From positions 230,450,765 to 230,514,764 of the forward strand of contig NC_079147.1 in the NCBI RefSeq assembly GCF_945859685.1: a stretch of 64,000 nt of DNA, read 5' to 3'. Below the pieces are notes generated by a model. The model saw only the letters and a program-made list of their open reading frames with translations, ran no database searches and was not told the DNA's origin. This DNA comes from Eupeodes corollae (taxonomy: Eukaryota > Arthropoda > Insecta > Diptera > Syrphidae). Both the position numbers and the translations under genes were made by a program. How positions within the stretch are numbered: position 1 is the stretch's first letter; each line of letters opens with the position of its first letter. Below are positions 11,286-23,050 of this stretch, piece by piece.

Positions 11286-12240
11286 TCGACGCTGCAGCCT
11301 TGCTTAAGTTTCAACACGACATCACCACAGCTCTTAGTAGCCATCGTGTCTCCGTTGAATTCCTTCTAGATGTTAAGAAAGCATTTAATAGCGTATGATT
11401 TAAAGGCCTTTTCCATAAACTCCACATGCTTGGCTTTCTAATTGCACTAATAATAACTATTTTCTTTTTTCTTTCTTCTCTTCAGGGCTGGAGTTGCTTA
11501 AGGATTGAAGTTCGGCCCGTTTCGATACAGAATCCTGAAATCTGACCAACCTAACCCAGTCAATTGCGAGAACCTTCTATACGCCAAAGATTACTTGACC
11601 CACTGCTTCTCAATTTCACCACATATATCCGTGAGGAAATTAGAAGGACACATCCACCGGCTCTTTTATTTTGTACCATAAATAGAGTATTAAAATCAAT
11701 TCTGCAAAGGTGAAACTCATTTGCTTAAGAAGGCCGTCAACTTTCGTCCGTAGAGGATCCCAAAAAGCAACAATATGCAGAATCTTGAAATTAAAACTCC
11801 CAGATTTATCGTCAGTTTCAGCCAAGAGAACTGTCTAGTTCCTGGGAATTTATTTCCTGGAGCTACTTATGTGCAAACAACTGCTGAGACCAGTCATTTT
11901 TACACCATCTCCAAAGCGGCTATGAAACAGTTAAAAGTCTTCGAAAGAAAGATACTGAGAATTTGCACTGGGCTTGTCTTCGACACAGAGCGTCAAAAAT
12001 ACTTCAAAAACGACCGCATCTATTCTGAAGCGAGAATAACTACACTGGATAACTACCTACTACTTTTGGCTAAGAAGGTAGTAGGTAACTCATTTAGCCA
12101 CTCGAATGAACTTATTAGAAGAATGACAACCAAACAGAGACTGCCAGAGTCCTGGTACCTCAGCGTTATTATGGATTGAAACGTAATTCAAGTAAACAAC
12201 GAAGATGCTGTTGCATTCTACGCTGATCCCTTGTCAGCCC
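11286..12240 (+). pseudogene. Jockey-like non-LTR retrotransposon fragment
   Basis: RT remnant. Near 11300-11420 it reads ALLKFQHDITTALSSH and EFLLDVKKAFNSV, the RT block with the first catalytic Asp (V-K-KAF in place of the usual FSKAF), then FHKLHMLGF. The YADD region is missing or scrambled (11450-11780). The C-terminal region resumes at 11920-12110 with AMKQLKVFERKILRICTGL and ARITTLDNYLLLLAKKVVGN, typical of the region downstream of the polymerase in jockey-type elements. Several stops and frame changes are present. It sits inside the mariner-like element and next to RepA; whether it inserted separately from the SINE cannot be told. Confidence 0.65.
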
Positions 12241-12289
12241 AACGACGACGTGGCTAAGCAAGCCAACAAACCTCAAACCTAAAGAAAAA

Positions 12290-13165
12290 AGAGGCTGGGA
12301 TGCGACCCACACTGATAACTTCCCATCCCGTCTGTCGATTTGTCTTGCTTAAAACTTTGTCTATTTGTAGTCGTATCAATTTTAACCAAATTTGCGTTCT
12401 ATTTTTTGTCGATTTTTTTTTATGAAAAAACGGACTGTTGGATTTTTATATAAAAATTACTGAACATCGAAAACAATATTTTCTATGAAATAAAATAAGT
12501 TTGAAGCCATTATTTTTAATTTTTGAAAAGCTATTTGAGTCGAAAGTAAATTCTAACCAAGTTTTAGTATTGTTTTTTTTTTTAGAGTTTTATTTTTTGT
12601 AAAAAAAACTGTCAATTCGATTTTTCTTAACATTTTTCAGAATGTTGAAATCAATATTTCTATTAAGATAAAATAAGTTTGAAGAATAAATTTCAAGTTT
12701 ATGAAAAGATATTTGATTCGATATTCAATTTTTACTAACTTTGAGTAATGTTTTTTTAGATTTTTATTTTTTATAAAAAAAACAACTGTCAATTTGTTTT
12801 TTCTCAAAATTTCATCAGATGTCAAAAATATTATTCTTCGTTGCACAAAATTGTTTTGGAGATGTAATCATATTTTAGTCATACAATTTTGGAGATGACA
12901 AATTTTTTTTTCAATTTTTTTGATTTATAAAAAAAACCGTTAAATGTATTTTTTTCCAAAAATAATATACTTCTTTGATATCACGTTACAATATATTATA
13001 TACAATTTAATTCAAGTCTCTAGCGAACGTATCTACACACGCACTTTTAGACAGCATTTTACAAATCTTTTATTTCGACTCTAGGGACTTTGAAAAGTCG
13101 AGAAATGTCAAAAGTTTCAATTCGACAAATCTGAAACATTACAATAACTTATAATGGAAGTTAGG
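12290..13165 (-). repeat. RepA, reverse copy with shortened tandem core
   Basis: Begins with the RepA terminus GGATGCGACCCACACTG and ends at the opposite terminus near AACTTATAATGGAAGTTAG. It has only about three to four 173-bp units (markers near 12535, 12715) compared with about eight at 7.1-8.4 kb, and lacks the CGTA-rich block. Located within the split mariner-like element. Confidence 0.8.
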
Positions 13166-13788
13166 AAAAACCAACAATGACAAGCGGGCAGGAACTCCCC
13201 GAAGATAACGAAGAGAACCTAGTTTTATTTTAAAAACGCCATACATGTATATATTTAACAACATTTTAATTTAATGTTAAGCCAATGTATATAAACAAAT
13301 CTTGAATCTGTTTCATTTTTTTTTTTTTTCAAAATCACTCTTGGAATATCAATTGCCCAAAATCCAGCAATTCTGCTTATTGACGAATCCACTGACGTGA
13401 AAAGCATAGCTCACCAATAAAGACGAGTTTATTCAAAAATGTATCATCTACTGTTGCCATTTTCAGGCCACCGCTCCGTTCTGACCAGTGGCGACGCTTG
13501 AAATTGTCAAGAGGTTTTAAACTTGTTAAAATTGTACCATTTAAGATTGTAAATGCAAGTCTTTATGCATAATGCTCATCAACGACGAGCGTGAGAGGTG
13601 CAATTGTTGGGCACTACCACAAGTTGAGTTCAACGGCTTTATAGCGAAATCGCGATTTCCGTGGTTCAAATTGAATTAAATAGTCTGAAGGTGAAAAATG
13701 ACAAACGAAATGCAGAAAAAAACCTTGACTTTTAGGTGAGGTTCAAATTTAACATCGGCCCTTAAAATCTAACCACTCTTTACATATG

Positions 13789-14054
13789 TATATTGTTGGA
13801 AAGCTTAGCCCTAGCATCGTTTTTTGTACAGGCAAAAAGCTGTAAGCCATGGGGCTTAGGCAAAATATAGTATTAGATAAAAATAAGATCAACATTTAAT
13901 TGCAATAATTTACCCTTGAACTGAAATTATCAGTCACGTTTAATGAATTGAAAAGACCCCAAACAAATAAACTTTTATACCAATTCGCTTAATAGTATGA
14001 TCACTTCCATACTAACTTTCCTTTCAGAAATGATTTTATTTTAAAATTATCCGT
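13789..14054. other. No gene seen
   Basis: AT-rich spacer with no recognised feature. Confidence 0.4.
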
Positions 14055-14763
14055 AATTTTTTGGTATTCTATAAATAGTATATTAGAAAATTCCCAATAA
14101 AACCCATCGGCAGTAGTCACATTTTTGTATCTTAAAATTGGTATAACTGTCCGAATAATAATAAAAAAAACAAATAGAAGAATGTTTTGGGAAAATCAAA
14201 AGTTAAAAATAACTTCAGCAAAAAAATCTAACTAAAACTAATAAAATGACAATTTTCAAGAAGAAATGGTAAGAAAACATCTGGAAAATGAAATTGAAAA
14301 AAATTTCATAGCAATTGCAGCTTTGACATAAAATAAAAACTTCTAGAAGGGATTACTACATTAACATATGGTGTTAAAGCGAGCTTAAAGCTCGACTCAA
14401 TTCTTAACATACCTGAATCGAGTTGAAATGAGCTTCATTCGGCTCGATTCCGGTCGGGGATCGGAGTCCAGTCAAAATTTGTGAACAAAAACCTGTGTGG
14501 AGGACCTGCTTTTACAGATATGGTCCGTTTATTTGCATGTTTGTGTACAAAAAATATAGTTTTCGTTTTTGAATTTAAAAAAAAATTGCACAAGGAGTGG
14601 GAAGCATATTTTTGTATGGTGCTGAACTATTCAGTTCTTTATTGTTTAACACGAATCAAACTATCTCAATTCCACCTAGAAACCCAAATTTTTAAATCTT
14701 CTTTTGTGGTGGAAACACCAACAAGATTTATTTAATCTTAACCTTTGGTGGAAGCAAAACAAA
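14055..14763. repeat. RepB interspersed repeat, copy 1
   Basis: About 700 bp shared with 21292-22015 in the same orientation. Matching landmarks include TTTTTTGGTATTC, ACTAAAACTAATAAAATG, ACAATTTTCAAGAAGAAATG, the segment ATGAGCTT(C/G)ATTCG(G/C)CTCGATT, GATCGGAGTC and TTATTTGCATGTTTGTGTAC, then CTTCTTTTGTGGTGGAAACA and TTTATTTAATCTTAA. The two copies differ by many substitutions and small indels. No protein is recognisable in either, and I could not assign a class or find termini. Confidence 0.65.
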
Positions 14764-15434
14764 ACTTAATTATCTTTTCTATTGTTTTCTCTTGCAAAAT
14801 AAGCCCAGTTAGTCCATGTTCATCAAAAAAAAAATAGATAAAACAGTAACAGATTGAGTTTTTTCCCAATGGAAAACACATGATTCCAAATGCAATGAAC
14901 ACATCCATCCAGATACATATGCAATATCAATCGTAATAACATTTGAGAAAGAAATCAAATAAGATCCATTCGAGACTCGTATAAATGTCAAAAACCCATC
15001 CCTAGTAAGAATCTACTCTAACCTTTATCGCTAGTATTTATAGTATGGATATTGTTTTTGTTATTCGTGTAAAATCCTACTATACTATCTATAGATTTTC
15101 CAACAAAACACAGGCAATATGAGCGGGTTGAATAATTGAAATGTCATTCAAACCAACCCTGAAGCAGGCCTACCGTAATGCAGATGAAGCTGAAGCATGT
15201 TTGGGATTCAGCCATCATTCGCAGCAGAATTATCTCAGATAAAAGGTCCTGCTTCGGATAGAAATTCAATGTTTATTCGAGTATCGAAATCCAATTTCCA
15301 GTTTTTCATTATCAGAAGTTGGTACGCCTCCTTGAGTCTACTATTTGGATGCGTTCGTCGAGTAGTTATCATTTTGAAAACACTATTAGTTCAGTTTAAG
15401 ACTCACGATGAAATGTGATATTTCTGGTATTGAG
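14764..15434. other. No gene supported
   Basis: Unassigned AT-rich sequence between RepB and a mariner-like fragment. The 15197-15418 open frame shows no recognised domain. Confidence 0.4.
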
Positions 15435-15770
15435 CAATAGAACTTTGAAAACTTGGTTTCAAGAAGACAGTGCCACATGCCACATAACTCTAGCTAAAAT
15501 GGCTTTACTGCATCGTTCGTGGCGATATCAACTGTCCGCTTACACCACATTTTTAATAGGGGTACAGATAAACCTATAACTGTTGAGCACATAAAAACCA
15601 ACCTTCGTCAAGTTATGGCTGAGATACCATCCAATATGTGTCAAAAAGTGTTCGAAAATTATCGCAAAAGAATCGATGCTTGCAATAATTCGCGTGGTGG
15701 TCATTTAAAAGATGAAGTGTTTCACACATAATGTCAATGTTCAAACTTTAAAATAAAAAATAAATAACAT
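15435..15770 (+). pseudogene. Mariner-like transposase, C-terminal third
   Basis: Reads FQEDSATCHITLAKMALLH from about 15458, the segment around the second catalytic Asp (normally WFQQDGATCHT), then after a frame change TDKPITVEHIKTNLRQVMAE (about 15550) and NMCQKVFENYRKRIDACNNS, ending in RGGHLKDEVFHT and stop at 15729-15731. This C-terminus is standard for a large insect group of Tc1/mariner transposases. The segment with the third catalytic residue (usually SCDLTPLDYFLWG) is lost in the frameshifted part. An A-rich 3' tail follows. Inactive. Confidence 0.85.
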
Positions 15771-16430
15771 CATGAAAGAAAAATATTTAAAAACACAAAA
15801 TGGATAACCTTGTTTTTAGGAATTTATTTAAAAAAACCTGTTCTAACGGTTTTCAAGCAAAAACATAGACAAATTATTTTGCAAGTTTTATTTTTAAATC
15901 TTAAATTATATCTACTATTCTAAAACACGTCTTTGGATTCTTCATATGAACTGTATTATGAATACCATACAGTATACAATCTAAAAAGTATCTTGGCCAG
16001 TGCTTAAAAAAGAAGTTAAGTACGCAAAAATGTAAATCTTCCGTCGCTCTTCTAGTGTCAACGAATATAGCGCCATCTGTTGCCCGCGAACATATTTACA
16101 TAGTTAGACCATAATCTACGAACGAGCCCCGTTCTTTTATATTATTATATATTAATTATTCCTGATATTTTCTTAACTTCTTACTATAATTGTTTAAATT
16201 TGTCAATTTTATTAAATTAAAATTAATTCTGGTCTTGATTTCACTGAATTTATTACATTTTGTTTCAAATTATTCTGGAAAATGTTCCACTATACCAGCT
16301 TTCAAATATAAAAACCGCAGGTATAAATAAAGTTCGAACCTTTGTATTATAAAATAGTTCGATAGTGCAGTGCGTTTAAGTTGGTGAAGTGAGTCGCATA
16401 ATATCATCCAGAACAGCCACACATTATAAT
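15771..16430. other. No gene seen
   Basis: AT-rich; a G+C-richer patch at 16035-16130 (CGCCATCTGTTGCCCGCGAA) is not recognised. Confidence 0.4.
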
Positions 16431-17515
16431 GAGTGTTAAGGTAGGTAGGTAGAAATGGCGATCTCAAGGCAACCTAGCCTGAGATCCAATTAGCGCTGTA
16501 GTGCGCCGTTTTGATACCAAAAACTCGTTTGACCTTTAATTGAAAGGGATAGATTGATAGAGAAGCTTCATAGCGATTAAGTTAGAGCCATTTTGTCGCA
16601 TTGAGAAAAAAGTATAGGTCTCTAATCTTTGTCTCAGATAGCTCATCGAGTTCTTGAAAGAATGCTTTACCAAAGTATTTCATTCTGGTGTATGCCAAAG
16701 CAGGACATTTGCAGAGGAAATGGATAATGGTTTCACTGGTCAGCTGGTCACTACAGCTACGGCAAAAGGTGTTGTAAGAGATACCCAACTTCTCTGCATG
16801 AACTCCTATAGGCCAATGTCCGGTACAAACCGCAACAATTCTGGCTATGTCTAGCCTTGGCCTGCATAGAAGATCGTTTGTACGGGTTTTACTAGAGGTG
16901 GGCCATATCTTCCTAGATATAATGCAGTTGGGTAAATTGCTCCACCTCCGGTTTGATTCAGTTTGGTACATAGAAAAGATTTTACCCTTCATAGCACCAA
17001 GAGGAATGTTAACCATTTCCGCAAGTGAGCTATGAAGGGTTGATCCTTGCCTGGCTAGCTCGTCAGCCCGTTCTGGGTGACACCGAGGTTAAAATTCAGG
17101 CTAGCAAGCTCATCGCGACATTGCTGGACCAATTTAGATGAGGATGTGGCCGAGTTAATGGCTTTGATTGCTGCCTGACTGTCTGTAAAGATAGCCACAT
17201 TTCGGTTTTGGTTTGGGTTTTGTTTAAGTATCTTACATGACTCCCTTATTGCCAGCAGTTCAGCCTGAAAAACGCTAGCAAAGTCAAGAAGCCTAAAGGA
17301 TTTGGGTACATCTTTGAGCCGTCAGTAAAGGTTGTGTCGAAACCTATCGACAAGATGCCATCCTCAGAATCTTCTCTCGATGGGAAAATAACCTTAAAAC
17401 CCTTACTAAGGTTTAAAGTGGGAGTGCAGAGATAACACCTGAGGAAATTAATTTCGTAGTGTTGCTGTGACCATAAGGTTTTGATTCCTTCAGCTAAATA
17501 GCGCTACAGAAAACT
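16431..17515 (-). mobile_element. LOA/R1-type non-LTR retrotransposon, RNase H and 3' end
   Basis: 3' half of an element. RNase H reads FTDGSKM (about 17330-17310), VFQAELLAIRESCK (about 17275-17235), IFTDSQAAIKAI (about 17195), then after a small deletion HPERADELARQGS (about 17078-17040), which is the tail of the usual WVPGH-NERADELA block. The C-terminal frame 17016-16582 contains GHWPIGVHAEKLGI, CRSC and ETIIHFLCKCPALAYTRM, a zinc-binding C-terminus like that of the 1.2-3.6 kb element but clearly a different family. The 3' untranslated region ends in a short CTAC(C) array near 16440. 5'-truncated, frameshifted. Confidence 0.8.
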
Positions 17516-19124
17516 ATGTATTTAATAAAAAGGTCGATTGGTAACGTTTAAGGCGTCCGTTGGGCAAGTGTTAAGGTCAGTTTGGAAAAAAGTTTTAAGA
17601 ATTTGAAAATGTTTTTGTCAATATTTTGAGCGCGATTCAGCTGTCGCTGTCAAAATTACTTATAATTTAAAAACAAACCAATAGATGTCCCACCCATATT
17701 ATATAACTTAGAAGAATTTCTGCAAAAGGTCAGACATCGATTTGTTTTTTCTTTTACCTATCCAAAATATTCTAGTTTCCATCTAAGCTAATATTTTATA
17801 TTGAAAAAAAAACAAAACATTTTAATGGAAAAGTTTTTCTTTTTATAGCTCTTTTATTCGGAGCTAAAAACGACCCTTTTCTAAAAACAAAATCCCAAAT
17901 ACGCGCCTGGGAATACATGCAGATACAATATCTATCTAAAAAATATGTAAACTGGAAAAAGCCATCAATTTTCTATCGGAAGGGAGGTTACATGTTGCAA
18001 GGACTAAAAACAGCACACTACACTATAGATATTTGTTCCTGCTTTGACTCCGTCACCAACACCGACTTCGACACATGATACTCTCTCTACCTCTAACAAA
18101 AAGGTTATATAATGTAGCTTTATAAGTTGAAAGTTAAATGGGTCCCAACACAAGTTACTAATTTAGAAGCATTTATTTTTGTATATCAAGCTCCCAAAAG
18201 GATTGGTTCATATACATAAACACATGCATACGTATAACTATACACATACACATGTCATTTATACGAGTATATGATTAAATATAATCAGGATGTATTGTTC
18301 TTTTTTTTCCGATCCGAGTATTTGCTGCTTGCGTAAATAATTAATTTGTAATAAATAATAAATAAAAACATTGTAACTATTAATGAAAAAGAGGCAAATT
18401 TATCTACAAATTCGTGAGAAAACATAAAGGACATAAATATTCTGTGTTGTTGTTGGTTGGGTAATGCGAATTATAATTAATTGGATAGAATCTTGTCAAA
18501 ACCATCATTAATTTATTTATGATATATTTCGGAGCTTCGTGTTAAATTTTGGGTTGTAAATTTTAATTGAAATGTTTAAATTTTGTGTGATAGTTTTTAT
18601 ATATGTACATATATTTGAAAAAATACAACCTTTTAAAATAAGAAACCTGGAAACACAAAAAAAAGGTGTTTCCAATAACAGGTTTCATTTTATGTAGAGG
18701 GTAATTTTTTGACAAATAACATCTAAGCTATTAGTATAAGAATTTTACATAATATTGAAAAGTGGATGCAGAATTAAAGTCGGAAAGGGTGTCACACTTT
18801 AATGTTTTACCAATTTTAAAAGGCGAACAGTGACAGTTCTTGGTTTTTCTTAGATAACCTTGCAGCAAGGCTTAGTCTGAATAGTTCGACAACTTCTTGC
18901 TTGTAAAAGCATTTCTATAGTCTTTATTTAAGGCTAATTACAGCCAAACCGTTTATAATACAATTCTAGTACAATTTAACTCCAACCTATAAAAACAAAC
19001 GTCTTGTAGAGGGAAACAAATAAAATGCGTTAGTTGGAGAGCCAAAGTTTTTGAAAACCTTGAAATTGTCCGGCTTACTGTTAGTTGCGAAATTTTATGT
19101 AAGTCGTCGGTTTTAACCATATAT
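17516..19124. other. AT-rich, no gene supported
   Basis: 1.6 kb without a recognisable gene. Contains alternating ATAC/ATGT-rich stretches near 18205-18280. Nothing else identified. Confidence 0.45.
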
Positions 19125-19125
19125 A

Positions 19126-19445
19126 GGGTCCGCCATCTAACGTTTTTTCTTCAACTAGGGCTTATTTCGTGAATGGTAACACTTAGCTCATGTCTGATTG
19201 GACAAATAATTAGTTTTATCCTTCCGTTGAAGGAATATGGTTTTGTATACTCTTGCACAACGCTTACACAAAAAAAAATCAACTTTTCAGATGAAGCTCA
19301 TTTGGATCCTGGTGGGTTTTTCTTCGAAAATGAGCAAGGAGTGGCCGTTACAGTCAATGGTGATCTTTATCAGGCCTGTTGAAGGAATTTTTGTCCACAA
19401 AAATTGAAGACGAGGATATTGGCAACATTTGGTTTCAACAGGACT
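19126..19445 (+). mobile_element. Mariner-like element, internally deleted
   Basis: The left end GGGTCCGCCATCTAACG follows a TA (19124-19125), as in Tc1/mariner elements. From 19275 it reads KINFSDEAHLDPGG, the first catalytic Asp region, which is joined directly to FFFENEQGVAVTVNGDLYQA and, after a stop, to IWFQQD (second catalytic Asp) near 19427. Roughly 40 residues between the two blocks are missing, including VTVWCG. The N-terminal DNA-binding part and the C-terminal third are absent. Confidence 0.82.
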
Positions 19446-19799
19446 GCTAATTTAAAGAAGCTGAGAAAAACAAAGATATACTTTCTCTGAACAAAATTGA
19501 TGAGATTATTCTCTGCAATTCGATTGGTAGAGTATTCCACAAACGAACTACAGACACGAAGAATTATCTTTCTGCAATAGTATGTGAGAAGCGCGGTAAG
19601 ATTATTAGCTAGCCTCTCTGAGAGTGGGCAAATCGAAGTAGTTATTCTAAGTAGCTCGGATATTTTGTATGTATTATGTTGTGAAGAAGTGTCACATTCA
19701 TATGTTTAAGATAGTTTTCGAGGCTTGAACCTTCAAGATAATTTTGAAGATGAGAAACACTGACGAATCGCTGTATGCCAAAAGTAAAACAAATGGAAT
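19446..19799. other. No gene seen
   Basis: Unassigned sequence between the MLE fragment and a jockey-like element. Confidence 0.35.
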
Positions 19800-21265
19800 C
19801 GTTGATGCTACATTTAATTTTCGTTTAAGTGTACCATATATTCTTCATATGGCATCTGCGATGGCATTACAACATGTTAAACGAATATTTATTTGATAAG
19901 CCAACTGCTTTGCTTTACTCACATACTCAACACTTTTTCCATTTAAAATCGTCATAGGAAGGTTTTCATTATCAATTTTTCTTCGAGAACAAGGCATGCT
20001 CACTGATTTGAAAGGATTAAGGAGCAGTTTATTTGAAACGGCCTATTTCTGAATATTAACTAAGTCATTATTTATTAGGTTAACACACAACCCAAGATGC
20101 TCTAGCCACAAAAGTTGTAGATAATAATATCGTCTGCATATGTACAAAAGAATGTTTAACAACATCAGGTAAGTCATTGATGAACATAGAAAACAACAGA
20201 GGTCCAAGAACTGAACCCTGAGGAACTCCGCTGTTCATTTTATGGGGGCTGAATTTTCCGATGTCAGTTTTTATTGATTGACTTCTATTTAATAAATAGC
20301 GCTGAAAGAATTGAATGGCCGTCCTTGAAAAATTGAATTTATTGCTTAACTTAGACAAAATGATATATTGACCTATGCTGTCAAACGGCTTTGAAAAATA
20401 ATGCAGAAATATTATAACAATTTGCCGACGATCCAGAAATTCACGAAAATCTGTTGTGACCTTAAAAACAGCAGATTCACAGCTATGTTTAGCACTAAAG
20501 CTTGATTGCCATTTAGTTAGAGGGTTATGAAGTTCCAAGAAAGTTATTATTTGGTCAACTACAATTTTTCTGCAACTTTGCTGAAAAATGGAAGTAAACT
20601 TATCGGCCTAAATTGCATTATTTTTGTAGGAAGAACTATTGGACTTTTCCATTGTTCTTATCTCAATATTATAAATTGATGAATTAATTATGTGTAATAG
20701 TGGTGCTATAATGACAGTAAAACTTATTTAATAAACTTTGGTAGGATGTTATCCAATAGAGTTAATTGAACTGATACCAGTAATTAATTCACGAGACTCA
20801 ACACAATTAAATTTGAAAGCATTATCATTTTCACTGACATGCAAACTACGTTTGTAGCTATAGGCATATGTTGATCAAATACCGACTTCAGCACTTGTGG
20901 GTCTAGGGAGCATTTAGATGATTTTTTGTCCCTAATTACACAAAGTTTCTCCAAAGCTCCTTAGAACTTAAATAGAGTTTGAGATTTTGAGAAAAATACG
21001 GTCTTCTACTATAATAAATAATACTAGTAACTCAGTTGCGAGAGAAGATATATTGGTTCTTATTATATTTATACGATGAAGGATTTCTTTTATATCTCCT
21101 GAAAAACTGATCCCTTTCAAGAACAAGCATATTAATTTCGTAGTTACAAAAACTAAAATTTTTACTTTTACTTATTTTTTGTACAAGTGGTATATAATCA
21201 TTGTATAAATCAATCATTAATTTATTAAAAAGAGAAACTTAAGTTGAAACATCAGTATGAAGTAT
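19800..21265 (-). pseudogene. Jockey/CR1-type non-LTR retrotransposon RT gene
   Basis: Read leftwards: 21217-21032 has INMLVLERDQFFRRYKRNPS, the linker before the RT. After a decayed 0.5-kb stretch, 20538-20080 carries FSAKHSCESAVFKVTTDFRE, FLHYFSKPFDSI (block A with the first Asp), LSNKFNFSRTAIQFFQRYL and NSGVPQGSVLGPLLFSMFI, the strongest block. The YADD motif has been replaced by HMQTILLST. From about 20070 to 19880 the frame SKLLLNPFKS / LPMTILNGKSVEYVSKAKQL marks the post-polymerase part. Frame changes and loss of YADD make it inactive. It belongs to the jockey superfamily; CR1-like versus jockey proper is not resolved. Confidence 0.82.
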
Positions 21266-21291
21266 ATTATTCCAGTTCTTATTAAGTACGT

Positions 21292-22015
21292 TTTTTTGGT
21301 ATTCCATACACAGTACAGTGAAAAATTGCCAACAAAAAGATCTGTAGTAGCCAGATTTTTGTATTTAAAAATTTAAAAATAATAAACAAACACATAAATA
21401 GAATAAAGTTTTGTTAAAATAAACTTGGGAAAAAACTTAACTAAAACTAATAAAATGGACAATTTTCAAGAAGAAATGTTAAAAAAACATCTGAGAAATT
21501 GAGATTCTATAAATAAATCATTTAACAATTGCTTCAAGGATGGGGTGTGTTCGTAGACTGCTACATTAACATGTGGTGTTGAAACGAGCTTGAAGCTCGG
21601 TATTCTTTATATACCTCAAACGAATTGAAATGAGCTTGATTCGCCTCGATTCCGGTCGTGGATCGGAGTCGAGTCAAAATTTGCCAAGGAAAACCTGTGT
21701 GAAGGAGTTAGTTTTACAGATAATGCGTTATGGTTTGTTTATTTGCATGTTTGTGTACAAAGATATAGTTTTGGTTTAATCAAATTAAAAAAAATTGCAC
21801 ACGAATCAAACTACATATCTCACTTGCCCTTCATAAGAAACATCGAAACACCATTTGCATTTTAGAAAGTGCTATCAAACTTAATCATTTTTAAATCTTC
21901 TTTTGTGGTGGAAACATAAACAAGATTTATTTAATCTTAATTTATGCCACATAACTCTAGCGAACGCATTAAGTAGAGCTTTCGTTTTCTTTTGGGTGGA
22001 AGCATTTCAACATCA
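21292..22015. repeat. RepB interspersed repeat, copy 2
   Basis: Second copy of the repeat at 14055-14763, same orientation. It carries a ~60-bp insertion near 21943-21996 absent from copy 1, which begins with TGCCACATAACTCTAGC; the same 17 bases occur in the mariner-like transposase fragment at 15478. The insertion may therefore be a scrap of that transposase. Confidence 0.6.
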
Positions 22016-22109
22016 AGCAAAGTATCAAAATCATTTTAAATTTTGTTTTTATATTTTAAAATAAAATGACTCGCAACGTATTTTCTTAATTAGTTTGTTT
22101 ATTTTTACG

Positions 22110-22980
22110 TTTTATAGATTTTGGACACATTTGTAACCGACGAAGAAAGAGATGTAGCAATGAACAAAATGAAGGATGGAAAAGTGGCAGGCTTCATTGG
22201 GATACCAGCGGAATTTTGAAGTATGGAACCTTTGAGTTAATAAGCAAGCTTACTGCAGTTTACAACGAGGTGTTGGAAACAGGTATGATTCCTCAAGAAT
22301 TTAGTGAATCAATTATGTTTCAAATCCACTAAAAATGAAGTTGGGCTTTGATGACGAACTATCGAGGAATATCTTTTTAAATTCGTGTTATAAAATATTA
22401 ACAGCTATTCTGCAAACACTGTTCAATAAATGCATCGATGAAAATAAGCTGATGAAAGAATTTCGGTCAGGCTTTAGATCCGGTTACTCAACAATCGATC
22501 ATTTCTTTGTTTTGCAAAAACATTGTGGACTCATTAATAAGAAGAAGGAAGAAGTAACACTCGTTTTCGAGGATTTTAAGTCTGCATTTGACACGGTGAA
22601 TAGGCAAGCTCTTTTCTATAAGCTCTTTGGTATGGGAATGTCCTTAAAGTTTGGAAAATTCTTGCAAAGCCTGTGTATGGATCGTAATGCAGGAGTTTAT
22701 AATGGTACAGAAAGGTTGGATTGATTCCGAAAGGAGTCAGGCGTCAGACAAGATTGTACGATGAACCCAAGCCCATATTCACTCTGTTTATCGAAGACTT
22801 TTTCGATTTCTCACCTGCTGGTTTCGAACACGCTGGGGAATTAATTAAAGCAATGTTGATCGCGGATGATATTTTGGTTTTCGCGTCATCTCCAGAATCA
22901 CTACAGCTTATGATAAAGCGGATTTTTGTGAACTGTAAAATATGGAACCTAATAGTAAACATGGAAAAGTCCTAGAAAAA
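22110..22980 (+). pseudogene. Non-LTR retrotransposon RT domain, decayed
   Basis: RT blocks over three frames: EERDVAMNKMKDGKVAG at about 22145 (the pre-finger K-KAxG block), then 22335-22724 with NIFLNSCYKILTAILQ, FRSGFRSGYSTIDHFF and VFEDFKSAFDTVNRQALFYK (block with the first catalytic Asp), and 22730-22975 with PIFTLFIEDFF, AMLIADDILVFASS (a changed Y-ADD motif) and a run ending NMEKS. Several frameshifts and stops. No endonuclease, RNase H or 3' end is visible. It resembles RT elements of the 27.4-29.2 kb type (KxLxYKL after FDxVxR); clade not assigned. Confidence 0.78.
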
Positions 22981-23050
22981 GATTTTCAAGAACTGAGGAG
23001 GTACAAACTGCCTCAATCAAAAATGAAAGGAAAGCTTAAATAAATACAAA

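Larger units (their letters stand above)
10782..13788 (-). mobile_element. Mariner-like element split by nested insertions
   Basis: Two matching termini in inverted orientation bound this interval: AAAGGGTGGTTAAATTTTAA at 10784 and the reverse complement AAAGAGTGGTTAGATTTTAA ending near 13787. Both are flanked by TA, the target duplication of Tc1/mariner elements. Transposase pieces lie in the expected order on the minus strand. N-terminal and central pieces (13735-13335) include MHKDLHLQ and FHVSGFVNKQNC, the latter close to the first catalytic Asp region. The C-terminal end, GEHFDDILFHT and stop, lies at about 10935-10893. The middle of the gene is gone, and a SINE, a jockey-like fragment and RepA occupy the interior. 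Many stops make it inactive. An alternative is two separate copies of one family, but the termini, TA sites and gene order favour one. Confidence 0.7.
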
